DNA of 64,000 bases. It comes from Vigna angularis. Taxonomy: Eukaryota; Streptophyta; Magnoliopsida; Fabales; Fabaceae. The stretch spans positions 1,358,501 through 1,422,500 of the forward strand of contig NC_068973.1 of NCBI RefSeq assembly GCF_016808095.1, given 5' to 3'. Positions 21,841 through 41,870 of this stretch are shown here, in pieces (position 1 is the stretch's first letter; every line of letters begins with the position of its first letter). The notes beneath the pieces were generated by a model. It worked only from the letters and a program-made list of their open reading frames with translations, was not told the DNA's origin and ran no database searches. Both the position numbers and the translations under genes were made by a program.

Positions 21841-24007
21841 ATGATTTTGCTATTGTAATAAGAAGGGTGTATTTTAAAATTAAAGAAGATGTAATTTTTA
21901 TTTTATCTAAAACGTAAAAAAAATATTAAAATATTATTATTTTAAAAACAAAAAAGATATAAGTACCATTTATTATAATCTCAAACTCCTTTATTCAATG
22001 AAATTCTACAAGATAGTTTACAACATAACAAGAGGTATTTATCATATAATTATAAAAATATAAACTTCGTTGAAATTATAAAACTATTTATCAAATGAAT
22101 AATGGAACTAATTAATAAGTCAATAAATGTTTCAGGTGGCACAAATTAAAAAGAGTGACACCTACTCAATGTCCCAAACAAACTCACCCAGATCACACAA
22201 AAGAAACTAATTTTCTTTTTTTAATTACAAAATCATAAAATTGGTAAGTGGTCATGCACTAGTTATCTTGAATGGCCTAATTTTATTTAGAAGTATTATA
22301 AAAACAATGCATATAACTTTTTATTCAATTAGTATTTTTTTATATGGTCAGTTTTTTATTCACTGAATTCAAGACTAACCCAATTTTTATTACAGTAAGT
22401 AGATATTAGTATAAGAAAAACTATTTTAAAAGTGTTATCTCCATTCAATTTCTTCTTATAGTAATTAGTGTACGTTTATTTGGGCTAATTTGATATTTTG
22501 TTGATCACTTAACAAGCTGGGCTTGCAGTCTTGGTCCAATAACAAAATCTGTTTCAATTTTATCTATTAAATAAATACATTTAATCACTAATTAATCATG
22601 TTTTTTTTATAAAAATATTTAAATTTCTTCATTTTTGTGTTCAAATCCCTGTGTAATGATTTTATATAAAATATCTCATTTAAATTATAAAAATTTAAGA
22701 ATACAGTTTTTTTAATTTTGAACTAATAAAAGTTGAAGTTAAAAGTTACTCATAAGTCAATTTTATTTTTAATTTATTTCAAAATATTAAAAAAAAATTA
22801 ATACAGCATATATTTACCCAAATATAAATTATATATACTTTTCTATGACTTTTAGATGTTTAATAAAAAAAGCTTGAATCCAAGGGTGAGAATTGGATAA
22901 AAGACGCATGAGCTTGATGACCCAACTGAGTTAACAGTTAAAAGAATTAATTCAGTTTATATATTAAAACTCCTTTTAAAATTTTTATAAGAATTGAAAG
23001 AGAAAATGTAATATATTGTTTAAGGTAATACCGTTAATTAATATTTTTTTAAAATACAATAATTAATATATAGAGAATTTTGCATCAACTACACCCAGAA
23101 AAAAAAATTGCCAATTCACAATGATAAGTATTTTAATTGTAAACAATCCTACATGGTGATTTTTTGACGAGGATAATAGAGAAAACTAATTAATTAAATT
23201 TATAGTGAAATAATAAATTATTATTTTTAAGTTAATACTTGTTTAAATTTATTACTTTTTATAACACGAACTATCAATTAGCTTTATTAATTCAAAATAA
23301 ATTTGTTGTGATCTGAAATATTATTTGATTAGAGTAGAATCAAATCGTCAAGTTAATATCTATTTATATACACTTTTTCTTATCTTATTCTGTTAATATG
23401 CTTTCCAATTATAAAATTATGATGGAGTCCTGATTTTAAAAACCAGTAATATTTTGAATATATTTATTTATCCTAAATTATTCTGAATATGATCATTTAT
23501 CCTAATGAAGTTATTTTAATATTGTTTAGATGTACTTGGTAATAAAATAAAAGATTTATGATTAAAATCATCACTACATAAAGATAGAAATATTGAATAT
23601 GTATAGAAATGTGAAATTATTCATTATTAAATATTAATAAAATAAAATATTAAATCATCAATTATATAGATTGTTATTCAGTATAATAAGTGTGACAGAA
23701 ACATCTGATGTTTTATAATTTTTAAGTAAATAAAATATATAATGATAGTTAGATAAAAAAAATAAAATTAATGGTATTATGCAATATATTGTATGGTTGA
23801 AAAATGTAGATAGTTTGGAATATGTTGTACCTTTCAAAGTGTCTAAGTTAGTTATTTTAGTAAGATTACTAAAATATTTTGTTAACTTAAAAATATTAGT
23901 AAAATTAAAATAGAAAGAATCTATTATATTTTGTTATATAGTTATATAACAACGGATTAATCTGATTAAAATAATATAAAAGGTGTGAAAAGAGTAACAG
24001 AAAAGAA
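21841..24007. other. AT-rich spacer upstream of CUL1
   Basis: No gene is seen. This is very AT-rich DNA with many short A and T runs. The 3' part (about 23700-24000) probably includes the CUL1 promoter; AATATAAAAGG at about 23973-23983 could serve as a TATA box. Confidence 0.4.
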
Positions 24008-24597
24008 TTGGACTGGACTTATAATCAAAGGTTTGGTTCATCATTTTTTGTTTCTGTTTCTTTTACCCTTTCTCTTTACAATCACAACACAATCAGCTTG
24101 CAAATCCTCTTCCTGCTCCTTCTGGAATTCATCATCTTTTTCTTTCATCGACGGTTTCTAGGGTTTCGCTTCACTTTCACGGTTTATCGTCTTTCTACGG
24201 TAACGCGTATTTTCTTCTCTCAACCTCACTTCCTTGATTTCCTCCTTCTCCTTTTCCCCGGCGCTGCCACGTCGGTTATTCGCTTCATTATCTGTGGATT
24301 TCAGAATTTGGATGTTCAACATGGATTGTGGTGTTGTCTGAAACAGGATTGGGGAAATCTGTGGATGATTTTGAAATTTACCTGTTTCGGAACAGTTTAG
24401 GTTTAAGTTGGGGGAGGAATTGCGTCTTGTTGTTTGCTGTAATTTTCTTCTATGATAGTTGAAATTTTTTGTTTGGAATTTGGAATGGTTATTTATTGTT
24501 TTTAGCTGAGGTTTGGGGATTGTTTTTCTCACGAGGGTTTATGAACATTTTTTGGTTGTAGATTTTTGCGTTGAAGCTTGGAATTTAGTTTGCCGGC
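24008..24597 (+). promoter_or_regulatory. Probable 5' leader of CUL1
   Basis: The stretch turns from AT-rich to pyrimidine-rich (TTCTTTTACCCTTTCTCTT and similar), typical of plant 5' UTRs, including the TTTCTAGGGTTTCGC motif common in housekeeping-gene leaders. A TACGGTAACG donor-like site near 24200 and acceptor-like AG sites near 24560 suggest a 5' UTR intron. A transcript is needed to place it. The 130-codon frame here is not conserved protein. Confidence 0.5.
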
Positions 24598-33353
<8,756 letters not shown>

Positions 33354-35899
33354 TTTGGTCTTGACGAATTTGCAAACGAAGATGTGGTTACTGCAGTTGC
33401 TACAAACAGCAAAGCAAGAGGATCATATTTGAACATGCAAATCATCGGTTCCTCCATAATTTCCTTGGAAAGAGGAGCTGCGAGTGCTTGTACATTTTGC
33501 CTCCATATCCAGGTATGGATTACTACTGTAGATGTGTGCCCATGTTGGAGAAGTTGTAATGAATTCCATAAGTAGGTCCAGCTCACTTTCACTGGCACCT
33601 TCATCCTTTTTCTTTCGATTGCTGCAGTTCCATATTATATGACTTAGTTGATCCTGTGTTAATTATTTCTCCCAACCCACATAAAAGGAAATAGAAATCG
33701 TGTAACTCTAGTTTCAGTTAAATTGTAGTTTGATTGTCATCTTCCAAACCATCAAGTGAATGGGTATCTCAAGTATTTCAAGGTCAATGTGATATTACTC
33801 TCCTCCCATGTTTTGTTCTTGCATACCTCAAACTACTGTCCCCTTTTCTTATGTGGCAATGGATAGTTTTCTTGAGTGAAAATTGCAAAGGTTTTGAAGT
33901 TGAAAGCTTCATCAAATTAGTACGTAAAATATCAGAACATTCATTTTAACTACTGGAAGTATACTGATCATTGTTTGTTACCTAAAAAACATAAGTAATT
34001 GGTATGAAATAACAGCAATAATATTTTTTTTCATAATTTTGCATTATCCTTTTTTCAACAATTAAAACAATTAAACCGGACCAATTTTTTATTTGCGAAT
34101 CCACAATTTAATAATACTTTTTATGGTTTTAAAGTATAAGAATATAAAAACTAAAGTGATAATCTCAATCAAATATTTTAAAAAATAACAATTTTGACAA
34201 TTGATTAATCCAATGGGTCGAAGTTTCGATTAATTGTCGAATAAATGGATAAAAATTGAATCATGTAAACTAATGTTATTAATAAAAGAATATAGATAGT
34301 GTTTGTCATATATTTGCACTTTATAGTACTATGATAAATTATATTATATCACATGATTTATCCAAGTATAGGTTTGCAGAGGTTGGGGTCTAACTTTTCG
34401 CTTGAAACTACTGGGCCAAGTAAGCTTTTAAACCACCACTTTAAAGTCTAAGTTTATCGTTTTAAGATGAGAATTAATTGATATTAATGATATAAAAGTA
34501 GATAAGTGTATTTGTACTATTTGCAGATTCGAAGTTTTAAAATAAGAAAGGCCATATGATTTTTCTTCATAACATGATACTAGGGTGTATACTTAATTAT
34601 ATGTACATATATTTAACATGGTACTAGGGGTATAACTTTATAAAATTAAAAAATTTCTAGACTGAAATTCTAAATCGTAATTCTCAAGGAATACAATCCT
34701 ATTTTGGGAAGGCGTAACATCATAGAAATACTATAAGTAAAGTTAAAATAATATAATTTTTCATTTTGATTGATTGTAGAACTTGAAAAGTTATAGACAA
34801 CTCGTAGAATTTTAAGTTGAAATGAATTAATATAGAAGTTGTGTTTGAATTTTTGCATCTTTTTCATCTTTAGTTGGTTTAGTAATTTATTTGAATTTAT
34901 AATGAAGAGTATTTTTAACATAAAAATATTATCATTTGTATGAGTTGTTAAATTTTGGCAAATAATTTGTTATGCTGAATTCTTTCTATCATTTAAAAAT
35001 CTTAGATAACAGAACATTCGTTTTCAAAGAGTTCTTAAAAAAAATTAAAAAAACAACCGACCTCCTTTTTTTTTCGTATTTTCTTTTGTTTTACATTAAA
35101 CAAATAATAAAAAACAGAAAGAGGTGGGTAAGAGAAGAAGCACTTGATTTTTTTGTGGCAGAGAATATGCCTAGAAAGTGGTTGAAATTGTATTCATATT
35201 TTTGTATGATTAAATAAAGTGATATTTTGATGAGGAGGCAAGTTGTCAAATGATATTTGGTGCGAAATTGTAGTGAATGAAGCAAAATAAACGGTTGCAT
35301 TTGCTTGGCTATGAAAAGAGAAAAAGAAAGTAGTAATTTTAGAGTATGAACGTGAATGTTATGCACCTTTTCAACGTCTTAAATTGGCAATTGGGTGTAT
35401 GTGACGTACAAAATTCCTCAAATTCCACTTCTAATTGAATAGGTCATCTTCCTCTCTTTGCCAAAACTAGTGTTGGAAATGAAAGAACAAGCACGTTGTA
35501 AATATAACAATAAAAAACCACTCAATTATTTTGTAGTGCCTAATAATATCTACTAACTTATATAGGCCTTCCTATTGTTTTCTCCTTCCTCGTACTTGGT
35601 CATAATAACTTAGTCAAATTTCAATCATTTCTAAATTTAATTTTACGATCAAAATCTAATATGTTTTCTTAATATTGTGAGTTTAAATTTTATGCTAGAT
35701 AAAAATAAAATAAAGTTGAGCACATTTTAAGAAAGAAAATTTATAAACTTATTGTTTTGATCTTTTGAATTGAAATTAATATAAATTATTTGATGTGTTC
35801 GAGACAGGTTTCATTGTTATTGAATATTTCTACTTAATCTTCTTTAAAAGATTTATTAATAATATTATAGCTAAATAATTAATATAATAGATAAATATA
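33354..35899. other. 3' flank of CUL1 and AT-rich spacer
   Basis: The first 600 bp or so after the stop resemble a 3' UTR, possibly with an intron. No coding gene is supported: frames at 33384-33949 and 34972-35217 lack recognisable motifs. Confidence 0.4.
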
Positions 35900-36259
35900 G
35901 GGTGAAACATTTTTTAGTCTTTTAACGAAATTAAAAAAAATTCATGTTTTAAACTTCTTTTATATGATTTAGTTTTCCAACTCTAAAAATAATAAATATA
36001 ATTCTTTTAATTTAATTACATTAAAAAATTTAAGTATTAAACATTTTTTTCCAACTGAAATTAAAGCAAAAAGTACTACCGTGTGAATAACTCAAATACT
36101 AGCATTAAATGTGTTTGAATCATCAAATAAATTGAACGTGATTAGATTAAAAAGACTATTTTTATTATTTTTTAAGTTTAAATACCAAAATATATCAAAG
36201 TTATAAAGATAATGAATTCTAATTTCACATCAAAATTTAAAATTAAAAACATTTAACCC
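35900..36259. mobile_element. Mutator-like MITE with 9-bp target duplication
   Basis: The 360-bp element starts GGGTGAAACATTTTTTAGTC and ends AAAACATTTAACCC. The two halves are long imperfect inverted repeats, well over 100 bp each, with matching segments such as ATAATAAATATAATTCTTTT on the left and its reverse complement on the right. The flanks are ATAAATATA at 35891-35899 and 36260-36268, an exact 9-bp duplication as Mutator-superfamily insertions make. There is no coding capacity. Confidence 0.85.
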
Positions 36260-36268
36260 ATAAATATA

Positions 36269-38234
36269 TTATTAATCATATTCACTTATGATTGTGTTTC
36301 CAAATTCAATTACCATCCATTTCTCCAAGTACTAGCTCAAATATAATAAAATATTAGTTTTAAAACCCATGTTCTTTTGATTGAAACGAATGCTAATGAT
36401 AAATATGAAATGATGATGAGTGACATAAGTGCCGTAATGCAAGCATATTAGTATTTAATCAACGGGTTTGAATAAAATGCAATATTCCTTCTTCTTTTGT
36501 TTAAAAATGTTATTCAAAGAGTTAAAAGAGGTTACTAATACTTTTTTTTCTTCTCAAACTCTTTATTATTTGTTAAAATTTATTGAAAACTACCAAATTG
36601 TGAATAGGAATCACTAAGCAAGAAAAAAAATCAGAAATGCTTGTAATTTTAATAGTTTTCTATCAATAACAAAAAAAAATATACATTTTAAAACATAAGA
36701 TACAAGTGTTTGCCAGTTTCAAAATATTCAAAGGATTTGTGTGATTAAAAAATTTAAATAAAAAATAATATATATACATAGATGTCATGAAGTATATTTT
36801 AAGAATAAAATCACGATGAAAATATTGAATTATATAAGCGCGTTGTGCAACAGATTATCTGAACTTGGTAGAAACACGCACAATCAGACAAATCATGAAC
36901 AGTGTCGACCAAACCTAACTTTTTTTTTTCTGAGACAAGATATACATATATTTATTTATTATAAATTAACTTTATCTTATTTATTGTAAATTGATTTTAT
37001 TTATGGAATGATTTCAATATTTGCTTATTTTCTTTACTTACGTATAATTGAGAATTCCCTTCAAACTTTTACGAATTTTAATATAAGGAAGTGTTTTGCA
37101 GATTTTGGTATGAATTTAGTAAGGTAAAATAAGTTGTGTGTTTGAAGATGGTAATGAGTAAAAGAAATAATAATATTATATACACAATTTTTTTTTCATT
37201 TACTTAACATTATTTTTATTACTTTTTCCTTTTCTTTTACAAATACACGAATTTATTTTTATAATTAATTTATTATAATAATATGTTTCAAATAAATGTG
37301 AATATATATCACTATATTCGAGTAAAAATGTCACGGTTAAATAGAAATTGATGGTTTTAGTTGCGCTTAGTTAGGCAGCATATTCATGTTTCACCTTTGT
37401 TAGACAGCATTTTATGCCTCAAACTTTTGCTCTACAAGTTAAATAATTAATATATTGTTAGTTATATAAACAAATTATGTAATTAAAAGAAAATGTTTTA
37501 ATTCTGAAATGTCAATTCATGATAATGTCCATCATAAATTTTATAAAAGTACATGTACATAATTCATTATAATACATTACCCTTTTCTAAAAAAATCATC
37601 ACAATTTTAGCTAATTATCATATGTTAAATGGTTAAATTTAATTTTTTAAAAATATATAAAATAAATCAGTTAAAAATTGAACAGAGTTAATTAAGTTCG
37701 TGAATTCATTCTCTTTTTATTGTGAAGTTTATTTAGGTAAATTTTACAAATTTTTCACATTTATACTCTTTCAAATATTCTTAGCTTTCACTATCTTTCT
37801 TTCTTTAAACTGGTACAGTTAATAAATAACGGTGTGTATTATTGACACTAAATGACATTACATAGAAGGAATTTGAGGTGGAATGAATAACTAATGCATG
37901 AATAGCATTAAGATTTTTGACATTAAGATTGAATGAGAAAAGGAGCATTGAGAATAACTTTATGAACAAAACTGTTTGATTAATGGTGAAGTTAAAGCAC
38001 CAAAATGTCATTTCAGCTGAGAATCACTATCATCAACCATCACAACTTCTTGTGGGCAACCTTTCCTCTGCACACAAAGAAAAAACATTTACACACCCAA
38101 TCATTTTGTCCCCTTCTCTTTGATTCTTTCCCACAACATTTCTCTCCAAATAAGAAAAATATTTTCACAAATATAATTTTTCTACATTAATTTGATACTA
38201 CTTTTTCTTATCTTTTTTTTTTTAAAATACAAAA
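36269..38234. other. AT-rich spacer, no recognised feature
   Basis: No gene, RNA gene or clear element was found. Sequence is dominated by A/T runs. Confidence 0.4.
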
Positions 38235-38909
38235 ATTTATAATTTTATGACATTTTAATGTGATTATGTGTGTGAAATGAATATAAAAATATGTTATGTT
38301 AGCGTTACTTTTCAAATGTTTCACATCATCATTGTTATTGGTACAATACGATAAAATATTTTTATATTCATTTAACATGACACGGTAAAATATTTTTATA
38401 TTTATTTGAGACACTATATAAAAGTAAAATAATCTTAAAAATTAAACTTTTATACTTTTTAAAAAATATATATAAAATAAAAAAGATATTATTAAATAAA
38501 CATAAAAAAATTTTGTTTTTTACAGTATCATTTTCATTATTGTATTTATTAATTTTCCTTGATATATCTATTTATAATTTTATGACCATTTTACTGTAAT
38601 TATGTGTGTCAAATGAATATAAAAATATGTCATGTTATTGTTACTCTCCAAATGTTTCACATCATTATTGGTATTGATACAATAAAATAAAATATTCTTA
38701 TATTCATTTGACATGACACGATAAAATAATTTTACATTTATTTGAGACACGGTATAAAAGTAAAATAATTTTAAAAAAATAAACTTTTATACTTTTTTAA
38801 AAAAAATATATAAAATAAAAAAGATAGTATAAATAAACATAAAAAATTTATGTTTTTTAAGTACCATTTTTATTATTGTATTTATTATTTTTCCTTGATA
38901 TATCTATTA
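38235..38909 (+). repeat. 335-bp direct tandem duplication
   Basis: Copy 1 runs from 38235 to about 38569, copy 2 from 38570 to about 38909. Both contain ATTTATAATTTTATGAC, AATGAATATAAAAATATG, CAAATGTTTCACATCAT and end near TTTTCCTTGATATATCTATT. They are diverged by substitutions and small indels. Each also carries a shorter internal repeat, since TAAAATATTTTTATATT..ATTTGA recurs. Confidence 0.88.
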
Positions 38910-39241
38910 AAAAGTCCATATAAGAAATGTTAGAGAGAGCAAAAGTGATGTCTTTATTCCTGCTGTTTTTTTATGTTTTGGAAGAATAATGTCCACATAC
39001 CAAACATAAAATAAGAAGTCACTAGTTTTTCCATTGAAAGCATAGCATATGCAGATTAAGAATAAGAAACACTGAGTGTTGTGTATGTGACCCACATTCA
39101 CACTCCCCTACATCACCCAACTAATTTCTTTCCCTATTTTTCAACAAAAATAGAAATGAGAGATTTGACCATGATGTCCAACATAATTATATACACACAC
39201 AGTCTAATTATAGTACTACTCCTACCTAGTTGGGGAGCATC

Positions 39242-40738
39242 CTAGTTTGTGTTTTTTGTTTGGATCTTTGCAAAGTCCAGTGTCTTTTTCCCTTGCAACT
39301 TGTTTGTTACATAGTGTTTACTGTACTCCCCATGATTGTATCTTCTATACATGCATGGGTGCTTTTCATCCACAAATTCTGGCATTGGACCAAGCTCTAC
39401 CTCATAGCTGGGAGCAAAAAATGTCACAATTGAGAGTCTATCTTTCTCCTCATGAGCCACTGCTCTATGCTCCACACTCCTGTATTTTCCATTTGTAAGA
39501 ACCTGCATCATGCAAAAAAGATCAAATCTAGCATACAAAACAGCTAAGAAAGGAATGACAAATGAGTGAAAGAAGAAAAATGATACTTTGAAACTACTGC
39601 TACTACTACCAACTGTGTAACTGAGAAGGTCCTGTAGAGAAAACATAAAAGGAAAAGAGAAAAAAAAGTGAAGTAGTGGTCTTACTTCTATTGTGTCTCC
39701 AATGTTGATGACAAGAGCATTTGGAATTGGCTGAATAGGAAGCCATGTATTGTTCTTGAATATCTGAAGTCCCACTGGGCCTCCCTTTGCTTGCTGCAGC
39801 ACAGTGAGAGCACTTCCATCTGAATGGGGACTCAGACCCAAAACCAGGTCAGGCCTAGAACATGGAGGGTAGTAGTTCATCCTTATGGCTTGCACTGATA
39901 CACCAAACATCTTCTCAAACACATCCCCTTTCAAATCCAGGCCTAAAGCTATGTCTTTCAACAGATTATAGCAAAGTTTCCTTATTTCTCTTGAGTACTC
40001 TTCCACCGTTTCACTGTCATATTACGAGATTTATATAAAAATCTGAGATTTTGATTCAAGAACTGTGATTTTGTCTCATATGGAACTGTTATGTACATTA
40101 CCTGAATCTTTCTGGTCTTGTTGGCCATAGATTTGGGTTCCTTACATATTGAGGTTCGAGTCCAAGAGCAAACATGTTGCACCAGTCTAACTTCTGGTCC
40201 TCTGAGAACACAAAAGCTTGTCCATATCCTTGAACAGTACCAGGAGCCATAGGGTATTTCTGTTTCTCTTCCAAAGGTAGCATGAAAAACTCCCTGCTCA
40301 GGTTCTCTATTCTCTCTAGCAGATTGAGGTCAATCTCGTGATTGATCACCTAATGATAATGATGAGCACTACCAACATTAGCTTCCACGAAGGAATATGT
40401 CACAAAAACATGTGCAAGTTTGGTGAGTTAATGAAAGTAGTGTTATAAAACAATAGTAGTGTTGCCAAGAACCAAATGGTATTCACCTGAAAAAATCCCC
40501 ACTCTTCGCAAGCCGTTGCAAGATTGAAAATTTCGTCTTTGTTTCCTTTGGTAAGCTTAGAAAAATCAATGATGGGCATGTGAGTATCTGGTGGAGGAAG
40601 AGGTGTAGTGGGAAGTGTTGGTCTTTCTGTCACGTCTCTTACAAATCTTTGTGGAACTGTTCTTGGCTTTGTTTTTCTAAGCTCTTGGACATCATCAATG
40701 TGCCCAACTTTCACAGGAGAGTTAGGTACAGGAGCCAT
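39242..40738 (-). CDS. 2-oxoglutarate/Fe(II)-dependent dioxygenase, SRG1-like (4 exons, 362 aa)
   Basis: Exons on the - strand are 40738-40487, 40349-40102, 40013-39686 and 39502-39242; all junctions are GT..AG and in frame. The product is a soluble cytosolic oxygenase of the plant DOXC type that uses 2-oxoglutarate, O2 and Fe(II). The N-terminal DIOX_N region has MPIIDFSKL (about 54-62) and ACEEWGFFQVINH. The catalytic jelly-roll core follows, with NYYPPCSRPDLVLGLSPHSD. The metal ligands are His230, Asp232 and His288, and the 2-oxoglutarate-binding pair is Arg298/Ser300 (RLS). The length is normal for the family (about 350-370). The closest named groups are SRG1-like and codeine-demethylase/norcoclaurine-synthase-like enzymes, which differ widely in substrate, so no reaction can be assigned. 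All catalytic residues are present. Confidence 0.93.
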
Positions 40739-40802
40739 GGAAACAGAATCTGGACACTACACAATTCTTATTACTCTATATCTCAACCCTCTCAACCATC
40801 TT

Positions 40803-40811
40803 CTATTTATA
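40803..40811 (-). promoter_or_regulatory. TATA box of the dioxygenase gene
   Basis: On the - strand the sequence is TATAAATAG, a near-ideal plant TATA box, 65-73 bp upstream of the ATG. Its spacing suggests a leader of about 35-40 nt. Confidence 0.65.
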
Positions 40812-41149
40812 GTGGAATTTAGACCTTTATGACGTTGCATATTAAAAATTACCAACTCATAATACTTATGCATAATTGGCACATGAATCATGTTGTTGAG
40901 TGAATTTTGTTTTCTTACAATGGTTTCGGGCGTGAATAAGGAATCATAATTGTTTGGGGTGTCAGATCGAGTATTTTCACAGTACACACTTTTACACTTT
41001 ACTTCAGACTTGCTCAAAGTCTTTTTTAGGATGAGTCTAGGAAACCCTGACTACGGCTAATTACATGTAAATTATCACTTGCTCTTAATCTTGATTTCTT
41101 TGAACCTAGCGGCCCTTGTCTTGTTTTAGAATAACTCCATAACTCTTTT

Positions 41150-41715
41150 CTGTAGGAAGGTTCAACACACACACATAGATATCTCTTCACTGAGGAAATA
41201 TTGTCCGCTTTGAGCCAAACCCCGATTTGCTTTTGGTACCACTTCAAAAGGCCTCTTACCAATAAAGGTATCTTATGTGTATATAAACTCATGTTCATCT
41301 CTTATTTTATCTAATGTAGGACTTTGTTTGTACCTAACATCCTCCCCTCAAACAAAGGACTATGGTTCTCCACCTCCACCTCCCCTACAGCGGAAATCTT
41401 TTCTTATCCTCGAGTACACCATGATCATCACTTCTCTTTCACAATCCATGGTCAAACACTGAGCATCTCTTGCTCTCCACCTCTCATGATTCACTTCCAG
41501 GTTATCTGCCACTGGCCACCTGTCAGGGTTTCACCTGATCATGGAGGGACGTACTCGTCTGAGCCTGGTCACCAGACCTGAACCATGGGCTCTAATACCA
41601 TTTGTAGGGAGGTTTCAACACACATATACACAGATCTCCACACTAGTAAGATATTGTCCGCTTTGGGTCAAGCCCTCACGGATTTGCTTTTGGTACCACT
41701 CCAAAAGGCCTCTTA
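41150..41715 (-). mobile_element. TRIM retroelement, one LTR truncated
   Basis: Two direct LTR copies flank a 263-bp non-coding interior: 41150-41339 and 41603-41715. They share AGATATTGTCCGCTTTG-type, GATTTGCTTTTGGTACCACT and AAAAGGCCTCTTA blocks. Read on the - strand, the interior starts beside the 41603 LTR with TGGTATTAGAGCCC, an initiator-Met tRNA primer-binding site. It ends beside the other LTR with TTTGAGGGGAGGA, a polypurine tract. No gag or pol is present, so it is a terminal-repeat retrotransposon in miniature. The upstream LTR is cut short at 41715, where another LTR-like sequence begins. A family member survives as the solo LTR at 14311. Confidence 0.85.
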
Positions 41716-41718
41716 AAT

Positions 41719-41870
41719 TGTTGGGAATCCAAGTGTGAGCCAAAGTCCCACGTTAGATAGAAATGAGAAAGTAGAGCAGTATATAAAGATGAAAGACCCA
41801 TTAACCCATTGCCTTAAGGTTTTGGATAGAGAGTGGTGTTGATCCCTTATATAGTTGGCTCAGATATTAT
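41719..41870 (+). mobile_element. LTR-like sequence abutting the TRIM
   Basis: It starts TGTTGGGAATCCAAGTGTG and contains CCAAAGTCCCACGTTAGAT, a TATATAAAG box and CCCATTGCCTTAAGGTTTTG, the layout of a plant LTR promoter region on the + strand. It begins exactly where the TRIM LTR is broken off. The right end is not defined and no target duplication was found. Confidence 0.5.

Noticed and set aside
24008..24400. 130-codon frame upstream of CUL1
   Set aside because: It lies in the pyrimidine-rich leader of CUL1; the translation is Phe/Leu-rich as expected from CT-rich DNA, not a conserved protein.
39230..39498. + strand frames overlapping the dioxygenase gene
   Set aside because: They are antisense shadows of its last exon.
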